Shown here: in pieces, positions 38,783 through 50,300 of the stretch
Layout of the letters: the number at the start of each line of letters is the position of its first letter
Numbering within the stretch: position 1 is the stretch's first letter
DNA from: Gymnorhina tibicen
Taxonomy: Eukaryota; Chordata; Aves; Passeriformes; Artamidae
DNA length: 64,000 nucleotides
NCBI GenBank assembly: GCA_013399875.1
Contig: VXAZ01000263.1
Location: 1,262 to 65,261, forward strand
Reading direction: 5' to 3'
Translations under genes and position numbers: made by a program
Notes under the pieces: generated by a model
Seen by the model: only the letters and a program-made list of their open reading frames with translations
Told to the model about the DNA's origin: nothing
The model's database searches: none

Positions 38783-38935
38783 CTTCTCAGTTCCTTCCTC
38801 TCATACTGTTTTCCTTCCTTCATACTCATGTCTTCTTTCTTGCCTACTTCTCCCCTTCCTCTTTTTTCAGCTCTCTTATCTACTTTGTTCTTTCTCATCT
38901 TTCTGTTCTTCTTCTCTTCCATCTTACTTAACCCT
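38783..38935. repeat. Long polypyrimidine tract (+) / polypurine tract (-)
   Basis: About 150 bp made almost entirely of C and T on the + strand, with many CTTCCTT, TCTTC and CTCTTC words and few purines. It keeps frames open on both strands (for example 38761-38985 minus), which explains the Lys/Glu/Arg-rich frame there. The tract could adopt triplex structure. Confidence 0.85.
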
Positions 38936-39289
38936 TCAGTAAAGAGAAAAGAACCTATCTCCACCATTTGTGTATATGTCCCCAAATAGACACTTGTCTG
39001 GGACTTGATTAAGGAATGTCTCTCTTAAAATTTATACTGACACATAAAAAGAGCAAAAACTATAGCAGCAAAGAGGTTACAAAGTTGCAAGGAAAGTTTA
39101 ATTCCTTTTTGAAGGTATCTCTCAGAATCACCATCTCTTTTTTAACAGTGAGTTAGGGCACCAATTAATTGAAAGCATCTTAATTCCTGTGATTTTGGAA
39201 AAAAAACAAAATACCTTAATGCAATTATTCTTGGGAGTAAAAGTGATCAGTTTCAGTAAGGGTAGATAAACATAATGGGTTGGGCTTTG

Positions 39290-39317
39290 TTTTGTACATA
39301 TAATTTTGTACATAAAA
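39290..39317. repeat. 14-bp tandem duplication
   Basis: TTTTGTACATATAA is followed directly by TTTTGTACATAAAA (13 of 14 identical). Confidence 0.9.
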
Positions 39318-42300
39318 TTGGTTCTCTTATCTCAGGACTGTTCTCTTACTGCTAATCTGTTCCATGTGTTGTGTGAACTACTCTGTATTTTGAGAACTTT
39401 TTCACGTCAGTTTTGCTTGAAGAAAGAAATCAGACATACTTTACTGCTTAGCTATCCTGTTGAGTCCAAACAAACAGTCCCATTAGGTGACATCACCCTT
39501 ACTAACCTTTAAGTAATTCCACCTACACAATACTCCTTCAGCAGCTTCAGCAGCACTTGCACACAGTGAAATGGAACATAAAAAAACAAAGTCAGAAAAT
39601 GTTGCCAGTTGGATTGAGTCATCTGTACTTGTGAACATCTCATGAACTCTAATGCAACTCCAAGTTGAAATGAGGCACGTTAACCTGCATTAGTGTAAAA
39701 CTGTGCACAAGTACTTAAATCTCTTCGTATAGATACATCCTTGCCCTCACAAAACCATCTTACGTGACTGCAGTCACATTATGACTACATCACACAAAAA
39801 CTGAACAAGTAATGAAACAGCAGTGGTCCACTTATACAGACAAATTATGACAGAAGGCAGATCAGGTCACATTTTTGCGAAGTGAATTACCTAGGTACAG
39901 CTCCACAGATGCAATATTAAAACTAAGGTAAATATTCCACATTGGTTCCTCACATCACAGCTGCTGGATGTTGGCATCTCCATCTTTGCAGCCTGGGAGC
40001 TATCTGCTGGTTAATGTCAAACTACTTACGTGCACAAGGAGAGGTGCATATGCTCACCAAAACATGAGGTAGAAATTTTATCTTCCTTTTGCCATTGTCT
40101 TAGTGGGAGGTGTCTGTAGAAGACTCTTAAAATGCCTCTCCCACTGCTGCAGCTGCCTTTTGGGCAAACTCTACTTTTATAGAACTTAATGAACATACTC
40201 TTAGTTAAATGAAGTCTAAATGAGAATTTAGTATTCTTTCACCTTTGAAATGCAGCACAAACATGAATGGAAATGTTCCAGCATAAAAATATGAACATTT
40301 CTATTCCTGCTCTTATGTTGGCTTCTTACACAAGAAAAAAAACTAAAAGCAAAATACCCAAATGTGGTAACTTTACTTACTTTAATAAATTAACTTACTT
40401 TAAATAAATAAAAATACAGGTAGTTTTCTTGAATTCTTTAGTGGCTGGGTTTTTTCACACAAGATGATATGTGCTAACTTTAGAACACTATTAAAGAAAA
40501 ATAACACATAGATGAGAAATCAGTAGTTTCTTCATTTGAGAAATGTTAGAGTGCTGAAAAAGTAACTTTCTAAACTGAGCGGGGAGGAAAGTGTTTTCAG
40601 CAGATTTTATTTAATCTTTTTTCTCTTCTGTATTTGTTTTTCACCCAGCAGATTTTAATACTTTCATGACAGCTCTCGTAGCACAGTGTCTTTTGTCATT
40701 GATAACCTGACAGGACACCATGAAGATGCTCTTGCTACAGCACTGGCTGGTGAAGAAGAACACCTCAATGATAGAAATTCACAACTACAATTTTACTGTT
40801 GGGCTATCTCAAGTTTTTCCCAACTCTAAAATCTTCACTTATCTAGCAACCTGTCAGTTTGCAGGACATTTATACAGCTCTAATTTCTGGAATAGCTGGG
40901 GGCCCAGATTTACAGAAACAGTTAAACTTCAAAGATGGACTTAGGGTGTTTGTGGGTTGGATTTTTTTGCAATGTTATAAGTATCTAAATAAATTTATAT
41001 TTGCACCTTTAGGCATTTCAGTGTGTTCCTATCCAGTCCTAAATATTTTATGGATCAGCGACTTTAACACATAGCTGTTGATCTTAAGTTACTCTTAATC
41101 AGTCCAACCTCAACTGAAACACATCCTTCACATACCACACTCTTCCTGTCAATGACTTTGTAAGTATTTAGCCAGTATTTGTTAAGATTTGTATTTAAGG
41201 TTGGTACAAGTTTCTGCAGTTTCTGAAGCCATCCTAAGCATGGATTGCTGTTTCTTAAAATGCCTCTGAAGGTATGTTTACACTGCAAGTCAAGCCAAGT
41301 TTGAAGTTGTTCTCCAGGTCAAACCTGCTCACTCTGTTCCTTATACGTGAACGTACGCCCAGGTGCAGACTGAGGACAAGCAGTCTCAGGAAATCCCTGA
41401 GGTGGAGCCTGAAAACTGACAGCTGGGTAATACAGGTTGACCTTTCTGTTCCTGGTGATGTGGGTAAACCATCCATAGCCAGGACAAAGCAGGCTCATCC
41501 TATTCTATCCTAAGCTCACCCCAAGCACAGTCTTAACAAGCTCCAGCCAGTCTGCAGAGCTGAAATAAGAGCCAGCAATGCGGAATCACACAGGCCACAG
41601 AAGTCACCATGATTAACCTCCTCTAAGTATGCTCTTAATCTCCCAACTCACTTAAAACTAAACAACTTAGAGGGAGTAATAAATCAAGGCAAAAGTCCTT
41701 CAACATTCTCACCAGAGTTTTAAAGTTATACAGAACAAAATTCAGACAGAAGAGATCATACTTAGGCAGGAGGAGTTCCACAGAGAAAATTACCTTGCTG
41801 AAACTAAATCCATGGCATGTTCTCCTTTTAGACAAGATGGCTTAACTCCTGTGTGCACACACACACACTGAAAAGAGAGCAGAACTTGCTCCTTCTCCTG
41901 TTTTAAGACAGGCCCTGTAAATTTTATTTTTAAATGACCTTTGCATCGGTCTTCCTTGTTAGATGCTGGGAACAAAGATAAAATACAAGGAGAGAGCGAT
42001 CAGTGTTCTCCAGGAATACCTGTTTCCATTTACTCTTGTCAGACAGGTGAATGTGAAAACAGCAGCAGCACTGGACATTCCAGCTACTGCCAGCTGTGTG
42101 AAATGTACCCAGCAGCTCAGGGAAGAGCTCACAGAGAGAGACAAACAAGACTGAGTATATTAACCCCCTCTCATCCTAGCATGAAATTCAGTGTACAGAG
42201 CTTGAGGCACAGTGCTGTAAACTTAACATCTTTAAAGGCAAAGGGAAAAATCCAGGAACATTTGTGGAGAACAAGCAAAATCAGGCATGGGCCCACTCTG

Positions 42301-42745
42301 TGGGGGTAGCCAGATGCCTAGTGATTACTGCAGACTCTTTCATCTAAATACACCGCAGGAAAGGAAAAGATTAAAACAATTTTACATCATCTCTCTTATT
42401 TCAAAAACATATGTGCAAGTGGTGTGGGATGAAGTGCAAATATTAATAATAAAGTCTCCACTCAGACTGTTCACAGGATGTTAAAAACCCCACAAAATAC
42501 AACAAACCAACCAAACAAAACACCCCAGTCTCTTCACCTGTCCCTTTAATGAATCTCTTTGGCACTATTTTCCAGGCAAGGATCAATTCCTTGACAATTC
42601 CTAACATATTTATTTAGGGATTTAACACTTCAAATTGATCTCTGCATGGTAGGTGCTACCTCACGCCACCCCCTTGAAAAAAGACAAAGGTAAACAGGAA
42701 GAGAGGGCAAAGAAATGAACTGTCTTAATCTGATTTTAGCCTCCA

Positions 42746-42758
42746 CTCTCTCTCTCTC
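42746..42758. repeat. (CT)n microsatellite
   Basis: An uninterrupted CT run of 13 bases in a pyrimidine-rich context. Confidence 0.9.
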
Positions 42759-43358
42759 ATCTATCACATTTTTTTCATCTCATAGCTTTCCTCTTACAAA
42801 TTCTTTCCTTATTACAGTGCTTCAGATCAGAGTTGTCTACCACAGTTGGGTTTTAAACACCGTCATTCCAGCCAGGTTAAGCACATTCTAGGAAGACTCT
42901 CATTTTAGACAACATGGGTTAATTATGAGGCTGTTTACAGCATTATTCATTCATTTCAAGAACATCCAGTACATCGAGTTTTCTCCTGGAGGGAGAAAGT
43001 CTGCAAGAGAAAATGCAGATAATGCAGCACTTTTTGGCTGTTGAGAAAGGCTTAAGGCCAGGCACTGCTCTATTACTTCCATACAGCTACTCCTTTCAAT
43101 AGGAACAAGCACACAGATGACGCAGTCCGCTGTGCCGGCCGAAGGACCGGTGCTGCGTCTCCCCGAGCGTCCGCAGGGAACCCGGCAGTCCATGCTGATT
43201 CCCCCTGGAAGATGCCCAGGAGGGGCTGCGGAGCCCACACACCAACACCCACGACAGCCAGTGTGGTGAAAGGCATGATCACACAAAGAGGCAGAAATCC
43301 AGGATGTCAGCTGTGGGTAAAGGAGTTGAGAGGGGCCTTTCGAATGCGTCCCAGTAGG

Positions 43359-43364
43359 TTTATT
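43359..43364 (-). terminator. LTR poly(A) signal AATAAA
   Basis: The minus strand reads CACCGAATAAACCTACTGG. The hexamer follows the TATA box at the distance expected for a short R region. Confidence 0.65.
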
Positions 43365-43412
43365 CGGTGGAGGATCCAGGGACGAAAGACCCAGACACTG
43401 GAGGACGCCGGG

Positions 43413-43420
43413 ATTTTATA
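43413..43420 (-). promoter_or_regulatory. LTR TATA box
   Basis: The minus strand reads CCCCTATAAAATCCCGG, a canonical TATA box in a GC-rich setting, about 50 bp upstream of the poly(A) signal. Confidence 0.7.
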
Positions 43421-46400
43421 GGGGGAGGTACAGTGGGTGGGCAGTACAACATAAACCAAGCAGGTGAGGGTCAGGGGGTGGAGGGGGTACAGAGTGACAA
43501 CCCAAAATACAATAGGGAAGGAGAGGGGAGGGACAAGGAAGCAGGGAGCCAATGGAGTGTCGAAGCACAGAGAACATTCTAGAAATTTTGCATATTAAAC
43601 AAAGGACATACATGTTAAAGGCTATATACATAAAAGGGGGTGGAGGGCCCACGGGCCAACCAAAAACCGACAATCCACATGAAACTACAAAGGACTGTGG
43701 GAGCTCGCCGTAGGTTTGAGGGAGATGTTAGACTTCGGAGCCAGCCCACCACGAGTTTAAAGCTGCACTTGGGCCTTGTGGCTCTCCATCCACTCTGGCG
43801 GTGGCCACAACCCCCGGAAGCACACAAACATCAACACAATTTAACTCTTCACTCTTCTCTTGACAGATTCTCTCCAGACTCATGTGTCTGATGAGAGCCA
43901 GACAGTCCTAGAGGTAATGCTTCTGCTGCTAAATTTATTTGTTTTAACTTTTAAGCTACTGTGTTAACAGAATCAAAAAAATTGCAGATATAGAAACAAG
44001 TGCTTTCTGAAACTCATCAAAAAATGCTAATCAGTTAGTCAGCATGAATCATTTCTACAGCAGGGTTTCCAAAAAGTATCGTGGGAATGGGGGGAAAAGA
44101 AAGTACACCTTTCCTAATCTCATTGGGTTTTTTAAGCAGGAAAATGAGGTAATTAGCACCAGATTTTGTAAGTGTACAAAAGACAAAAACATGCCTAGGT
44201 CCTTGTCTCTTGGGCACATAATCATATTATCACAATAACAACCACAGTAACAATTTTGTATTAGACTTCTATACAGCTGTTCAGGTTTGTAAATCCCCTG
44301 TAACTTTGCAGCAGACTGAACTTTAGAGAGGCAAAAAGAGTATGGACATTGCTAGACTGGCAATATCCCTAGGTACTAGAACAACAGCAAAAGATACTAG
44401 AAGATGTAGTAACTGGCAATAGGACATTTACACACAATATCATGGTGTTGTATGACCTGCATAGACTGAAAACAACTGTTGGACAAGACTAAATAGAGAG
44501 TGGGTACCCGTGGTGTTCTTTGGATTCATGTTACTCTTACCTCTCTTCCTATGACTTCAGTACCCTGATAATTTGATTACCTCGGAAAGATGAATTGGCT
44601 GCATATACCCAAAAGAATTTTAAAAATCAGAAAGAAAATTGTAAAATCTTGCAAATTCTGACATAGGAACTGCTCACCAGAGAGAAATCCATGTGGCACA
44701 AACCTAGCTCTGGAATTTAAGACTGGTTAATTCACTGACCCATGCATTAAGACAGATAAAAACTACCAACTTTACTGTCTGATCATTGAAATGAGATGCA
44801 AGTAAATACAACTTGAAATCATTATGCCTTTGGATTTTATTTTTAACTTCTTTTTGTTTGCTGAGTGTCTTTGGCATAAATGTTGCCACTTAGAAATGGA
44901 ATAAGTCTTAATAAACATTCTAATACACCCTTCTACAGTTTCCTAATTGACCGCTGTGAAACATTCACTGGCACACTGGCTGTTTCATGGAGTTTCCACT
45001 GTTTTCTTTGAAAATCATCCTACATCTAACACAAATTATATAACCTGGAACAGGCTGGGTTGCAACCTGTCTGCCCTCCTTATTTAGCCTGTTTTCTTTT
45101 TACAGCCTGTTCCTCCCAGGAGAGGAGACTGAGGTGCTAGAAATTCCTGGTATGAAAAGGCTGGGACTTGCTGATCACCTAGACCCTTCTCTTCGTAACA
45201 CTGGCTGCTATTCAGCCAAAATGCTTCCTACCTCAGGGTTTGTCTCATTTCACATGCCCACACTGATTCCTCTCATTTGTCTTCATCTGGCACTTGAGCC
45301 AGCTGCTGCTTAGACAAGTTAGGTGCATTACACATTTTAATCTTTCCTTGTAAACAATCATGTCAGCCCCTCTAATCATCTGTGTTGCTGTGTCCTGAAT
45401 TTCCTCTGATTTGCCTGTATCTGAGCATCAGGAGCTTCCAGAAACAGTATCTGAAACTACATTGTAATCTTATGCAGGTTTTTGAATGGCACTTGGGCAA
45501 AGTATGGAACAGGGGAAGACACAATTTAAATTTCAAGCAGCCAATTACCTCAGCAGCTGCATTCAAGGTGCTCACAATTCCACGCCACAACATGTGCATC
45601 TGAACCCAAACTACCCTTAGAGAGAGGAGCTGGGGATGGAATTGATCAATGCAACAGAGCACCTTAGGCTCAGGGAATATCAGGGGCAAGAGGTCCTGTT
45701 AGAGATCAATAGAGAAATATCTGTAAGCTCTGACACACACCATCAGATCTCGGCTATTGCAGTACCATCAGCCTTTGAGCTGGGCTTCTAAATGAACCGG
45801 AACTGAAGCCAGAAATGAGGCTCTTCACCCTGTAATAGACTCAATGCAGCAAATGGGCTGCCTTCTCTCTTTTAATTGATGCTTCCAATAAATCTTAGGT
45901 AGAAGGCGGTGGGGGGATGTCTCCAATTCCAGCAATGCAGCATGGACACAGTAAAAGCATGGGTCATGCTTTAGAGTCCACAGCTCAGAAAAAAAATGAC
46001 TGAATTTCCTCCCAGCAAACCCTATTTCCAGCCTCTTTTATAGATTTCATTCAAAGACAAATAATGTCTTCGGTTAATGCCAGTGAAATTATGTCTCTGA
46101 ATTACTGAGAATAAAAGACCATCTTAACTGGTGTTTGAAGAAAAGCACATACATACATTAAAATTATTTTCCCTGTCGCAAGACTAAAAATTTGTTTTTA
46201 AAGCCTGCTTAAATTTAACACAAAAGAAAAGGAATCTTGCATTTGTGAGCATTTACATGCTGTCATCAGGAAATCCTCAGCTCAAATAACGTCACTGCAA
46301 CTCAGAGATGACAATAAAAAAAAGAAATGGTATACAAATCATGTTGGTTTACGGTAATAGCAGCCTTCTTGCCAAAAGGTGACTCTTAATCTTCTGTTCC

Positions 46401-47274
46401 ATTCCACTTGTAAATGTGTTCACTTCTTGCAGCAAGAAAACACTAAACCACCATGGGTGTCAGAGTGTTCCCTGTGAGGAACCACACCCCACGTCCTTGG
46501 TGATTTCCAACTGGCTTATGCTAGTGTAAATACGGGATAACAGTGCCAAACCAGGTCTCACAGCCAGATCCTCAGTGAATATAAACTAACACTTCAACCA
46601 ACTGCTGTGACTGAGAATAGGTCTCTGTCAGTAAATTACTTTCTATTATGCCTTGCAGAGCTCTGCCACAGAGCCCCACTAAGCCCTGGTTAATATGGGA
46701 CTTTATTTTCCCTACCTGTGGAAAAAGCTAATCAGCATGAAACACAGTAAGCATATGAACAGATGTCAGCCACTCAGTGTTTATTATTCAATGGCATGAC
46801 AAGGAAGACCAGGTTTATACAGCTCTAGCTGGAATTGCTAGATAAGCTAGACTGAAACTAATCTGACAATACTATTATTAATACCATGTTGTGTTAATTG
46901 GTTGCATGAGCACATGAATTTCACAGTCAACACCAATTCTGGTCTATTTTGAGTTAGCCTTATCCCAGATCTACTCTGTTACAAAATATTCTGACATTAC
47001 AGCATTCTTTCATAGGACTGTAATGCCATTTATTGCATTTTTCTTGCAAAATAGAAAAGGGACATGACCTTCGTGCAGGAGCTGCTAAACTGTAGCAGTA
47101 GTTCCGGGACACTGCCCAATGTAAACATTTCCTATCAAGTGGAAAGATAGCAGAGGAAAGCTGACCCACCTCACCAATTCTTTCAGAGAACTATGATGTC
47201 TCCAGCACACACATCCACATGACCTTTAATGCAGTCTTCCTAATGCAATCATTGTCAGTCTCTCACCTTGTCCT

Positions 47275-47306
47275 TTGTCCCCTCTCCATGTTGTCCCCTC
47301 TCCATG
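47275..47306. repeat. Perfect 16-bp tandem duplication
   Basis: TTGTCCCCTCTCCATG occurs twice head to tail with no mismatch, which suggests a fairly recent slippage event. Confidence 0.95.
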
Positions 47307-50300
47307 ACCCCCACAACAAGGTTGACTGTTGACTGTGTATGCTCCACACTCCTTTAAGGCAAAATGGTACTCGCAGGCCTGGGAAGGAGGTGAGGATATT
47401 GCAGATACCCCAGGCAGAGAAGGCACCTCTTCCAGCCTCTGCTCTGCAGGGGCTTGTCAAGGACTAACACGTTCTCCACTGATAGCTTTTTCCTGTCCCT
47501 CAGTACTGGAGATAAGCTTCCCTAGGACTCATAGCAGTTGTGTTAAGGGACCTGGGCTACACGGCTCTGTGAAACTCCCAGGGACATCCTAGGCCTGGGA
47601 AGGTGGAAGGGGAATGTCCTCTGGCATTCCGTGGGTAAACAGGCACAAGTCCCTTGGGCTGTGATTTATACAGACACACCTCCCACAGCTGTGGGAAACC
47701 ACAGACTGCCCCTCACCGCCTGGCTGATTCCCTGTGTCCTCTCTTCTCTCTCCACATCAGATGGCAACATGCTTTGATCAAGAACTTGGGTGCCTAAGAT
47801 GATATGGTAGTGCTTTTTGATTTATTGTTTTCCAGTCCTCTCTCTTTCCCCAGCACTATTTTGATCTGCACTCTTCTAGGTACTTAACTCTTCACCCTTT
47901 CTTCTCCCTATTTACAGGACAGCCTGATAAGAGCAAATTACCAGCTTTTCACAGATTTTATGATTTGGGCCACATAAACACTGGAAGAATGATTTTAATT
48001 GCAGAAAAGATGTTTTATGTCATCTTTCCTATGAGTTTTCTAGAGTTTTTACTGATTTTGATGGGGGAGGAGATTGGGGTAGACAACAAGCAATTTTGGA
48101 TTAGTGGTGACTTTTACAATTAAAATCTGTGTTACATTATTCATTGGGACCTATCTGACATCTAATGACGAGACTTGGGGAAGTGGAATCTTGGAAAGAC
48201 AGTCTGAGGAACTTCAGCATCCTACTGTGGCCTCTGAGGGCAGGCCAGATCGAGAGACCTAATGTCTGATGTGCATGGTCAGCATTCAAGGATCAGGCAC
48301 TTGGAAACTCTCTTCTGCCCTGTCAGCCACAGGGCTTTATTGATGAATTTTCACCCTTGCTCCCAAAATTTCCCTTTATTTTCCAGCACTTCTTCCTGCT
48401 ACTGAACAATATCTAAGATTCTTTGTCTTTAACCACAGGTCCGTGTGAGCAGGTTTCTCCCAAAGTTTTCTCCTCTCCTTTTTTCCTGAGTGTCCTCTCA
48501 GTTCAGCATTGTTCTGAAGCCTCTTCACCCTTCAGAAAAGGCTCAATATTTTTGTTTGCCAAAGGCTGTGTGAGTCACAGAGAACATGACTCCTGTGGTA
48601 TAAACAAAGTTCAAGGCTGAGGTTACTTGGTCTATAAGAGGAAAGCTCTCAGGCAGTGGAAACAATAGTATGTCCAGATGCCAGACCTCCCTCAGCAGAC
48701 ACTGTCCCAAAACCCCTGCATGCAAAGAAGGTCACATTTCAGCCTCCTGATCTGAAGACAGCATGGTTCAATTTAGACGCAATATTTATGGCTATACAGC
48801 TCTCCTCTCAGAAGTAAAGGTAAACTAACAAATTTACATTTTATTAGCTAAGAATTTAATCAAGAGTGTAATTTTTTGCTTTACCACATGTTGACATAGG
48901 TTCAAGACACATCAGGGTTGCATGAGTTGTTCTTGGGAGGCAGTGGAAGCCCAGGGCAATATCGATATGAATATCAAGGGAGGCATTGTTTTTTTGTTGC
49001 ACAAATACATGTGATAAGATCACACCAGCTCTTTACTGTCAGCATTACTTACAGCATGGGGCCCTGACTGCAGCAGTCATGAGACATGGGTTGTTCCTAA
49101 CAGAAATTTCAAGGCAAAAAAATGCAGTAGTATATTTTGCCACCAGAAATACCAAAATGCATTTTTTTCTTCCCATTTTCCCAATAGGGTTTCCTCAACA
49201 TCAACAGGAAAATATTAGCTCAAGTACTGGGTAGGGCATTGGATTGTACATATTTTAGTGAAGATAGTTTTCTATGGATGTACTTTAATCTTGCAACCAA
49301 CAGATTATGCTTACTTAGGCATATACCAAAATTAAAGAAAAGAGATCAGCTCTTTTCCAGTAAGCTCTAAACTGGTTTCCTCTATGATATAATTTTAACA
49401 TCTTTTTGGGATAAATGCCAATGAGACTCGCAGAGAAAGCTTTAAAGACAAATGAGCAAAAAGTCACTGCTGAATATTCTATATTTAAAAGCATATACTT
49501 TAGGAAAGTCTATTTAAAAAAAAGATCAATGAGAATTTTTCAGAGGGGGGAGATGCCACTAATGCACAAGGCCCCTCAAATAGCTCACAACCCTATTGCA
49601 AAATACCACATGTGCAATGTGGATCAAGGCTAAATGACTGTATTCTGAACACTCCCTTTTATTTCCATGGATATGGTTGTAGCAGCAACACGGCAATTCT
49701 AGCTGCATAAAGCCCCTTCTATAAATTGTAGAAGCTATGATAATTTTGGTCTCCAGGCCTGTCTGTGGGTCTGCCAGAGCAGATGGGACCTGAAAAGCAC
49801 CGGTTAAATCTTTCTCTGGATTAACATACGATTAGAAATTAAGGAATCCTTGTGGCATCTCCTGCAGACACAACGTACCTTTCTCCCTCTGGCCAGTTTG
49901 TGACAGGGCAAAGCTCTGCCATTCCCTTTTGTTCTGCTTCTGCCATGGAATAGAACTTGGTAGATTGTTTGGGTTTGTGGTGCTGGTGGTGTTTTTCCCT
50001 CCTATAATTTAAGGGGAAAACCAGACAAGATGCAATTTTTCTCCAAACTGGAACCATGGGCTAAGTACATTACAGGCTCCATTCTCTCCCCCTCCAATAT
50101 GCCACTCTGCTCCTCTCCTCTCCCTACTCCCACAAACATATTTCTGCTTTGTTTAACTATTTGTTAAATAGTATTCGTTAGATTAAGATAGTATCTCTCA
50201 CAGTATTTTTTCCTTTTTGTAAAATTGTTGTTATGGTCTTTTAATGTAACAAAAAAGTTCCTTTTTATCCCCTTCTTGGCATGCCAAGCAACAAGCCATT

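Larger units (their letters stand above)
36151..43130. other. Unassigned region, possible first intron of the CpG-island transcript
   Basis: AT-rich sequence with simple repeats and two short tandem duplications, listed separately. If the donor at 36150 is real, the start of this region would be intron. No coding exon, RNA gene or transposon was recognised. Confidence 0.4.
43131..43904 (-). repeat. GC-rich LTR, probably solo, class II (ERVK-like) candidate
   Basis: A block clearly richer in GC and CpG than its surroundings, with complete LTR signals on the minus strand: CCAAT context (about 43549), TATAAAA (43413-43420), AATAAA (43359-43364) and a long U5. The left edge TGTGCCGG is fairly clear. 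For the right edge, 43904 gives CA and flanks GTCCGC / GTCCTA (4 of 6), while 43838 gives CACA and would leave a purine-rich stretch just outside, like a polypurine tract. The spacing of TATA and AATAAA (about 50 bp) fits a short R. No gag, pol or env sequence is attached. The family assignment is inference. Confidence 0.68.

Noticed and set aside
38761..38985. Minus-strand Lys/Glu/Arg-rich frame of 74 aa
   Set aside because: Explained by the polypurine tract; low-complexity composition only.
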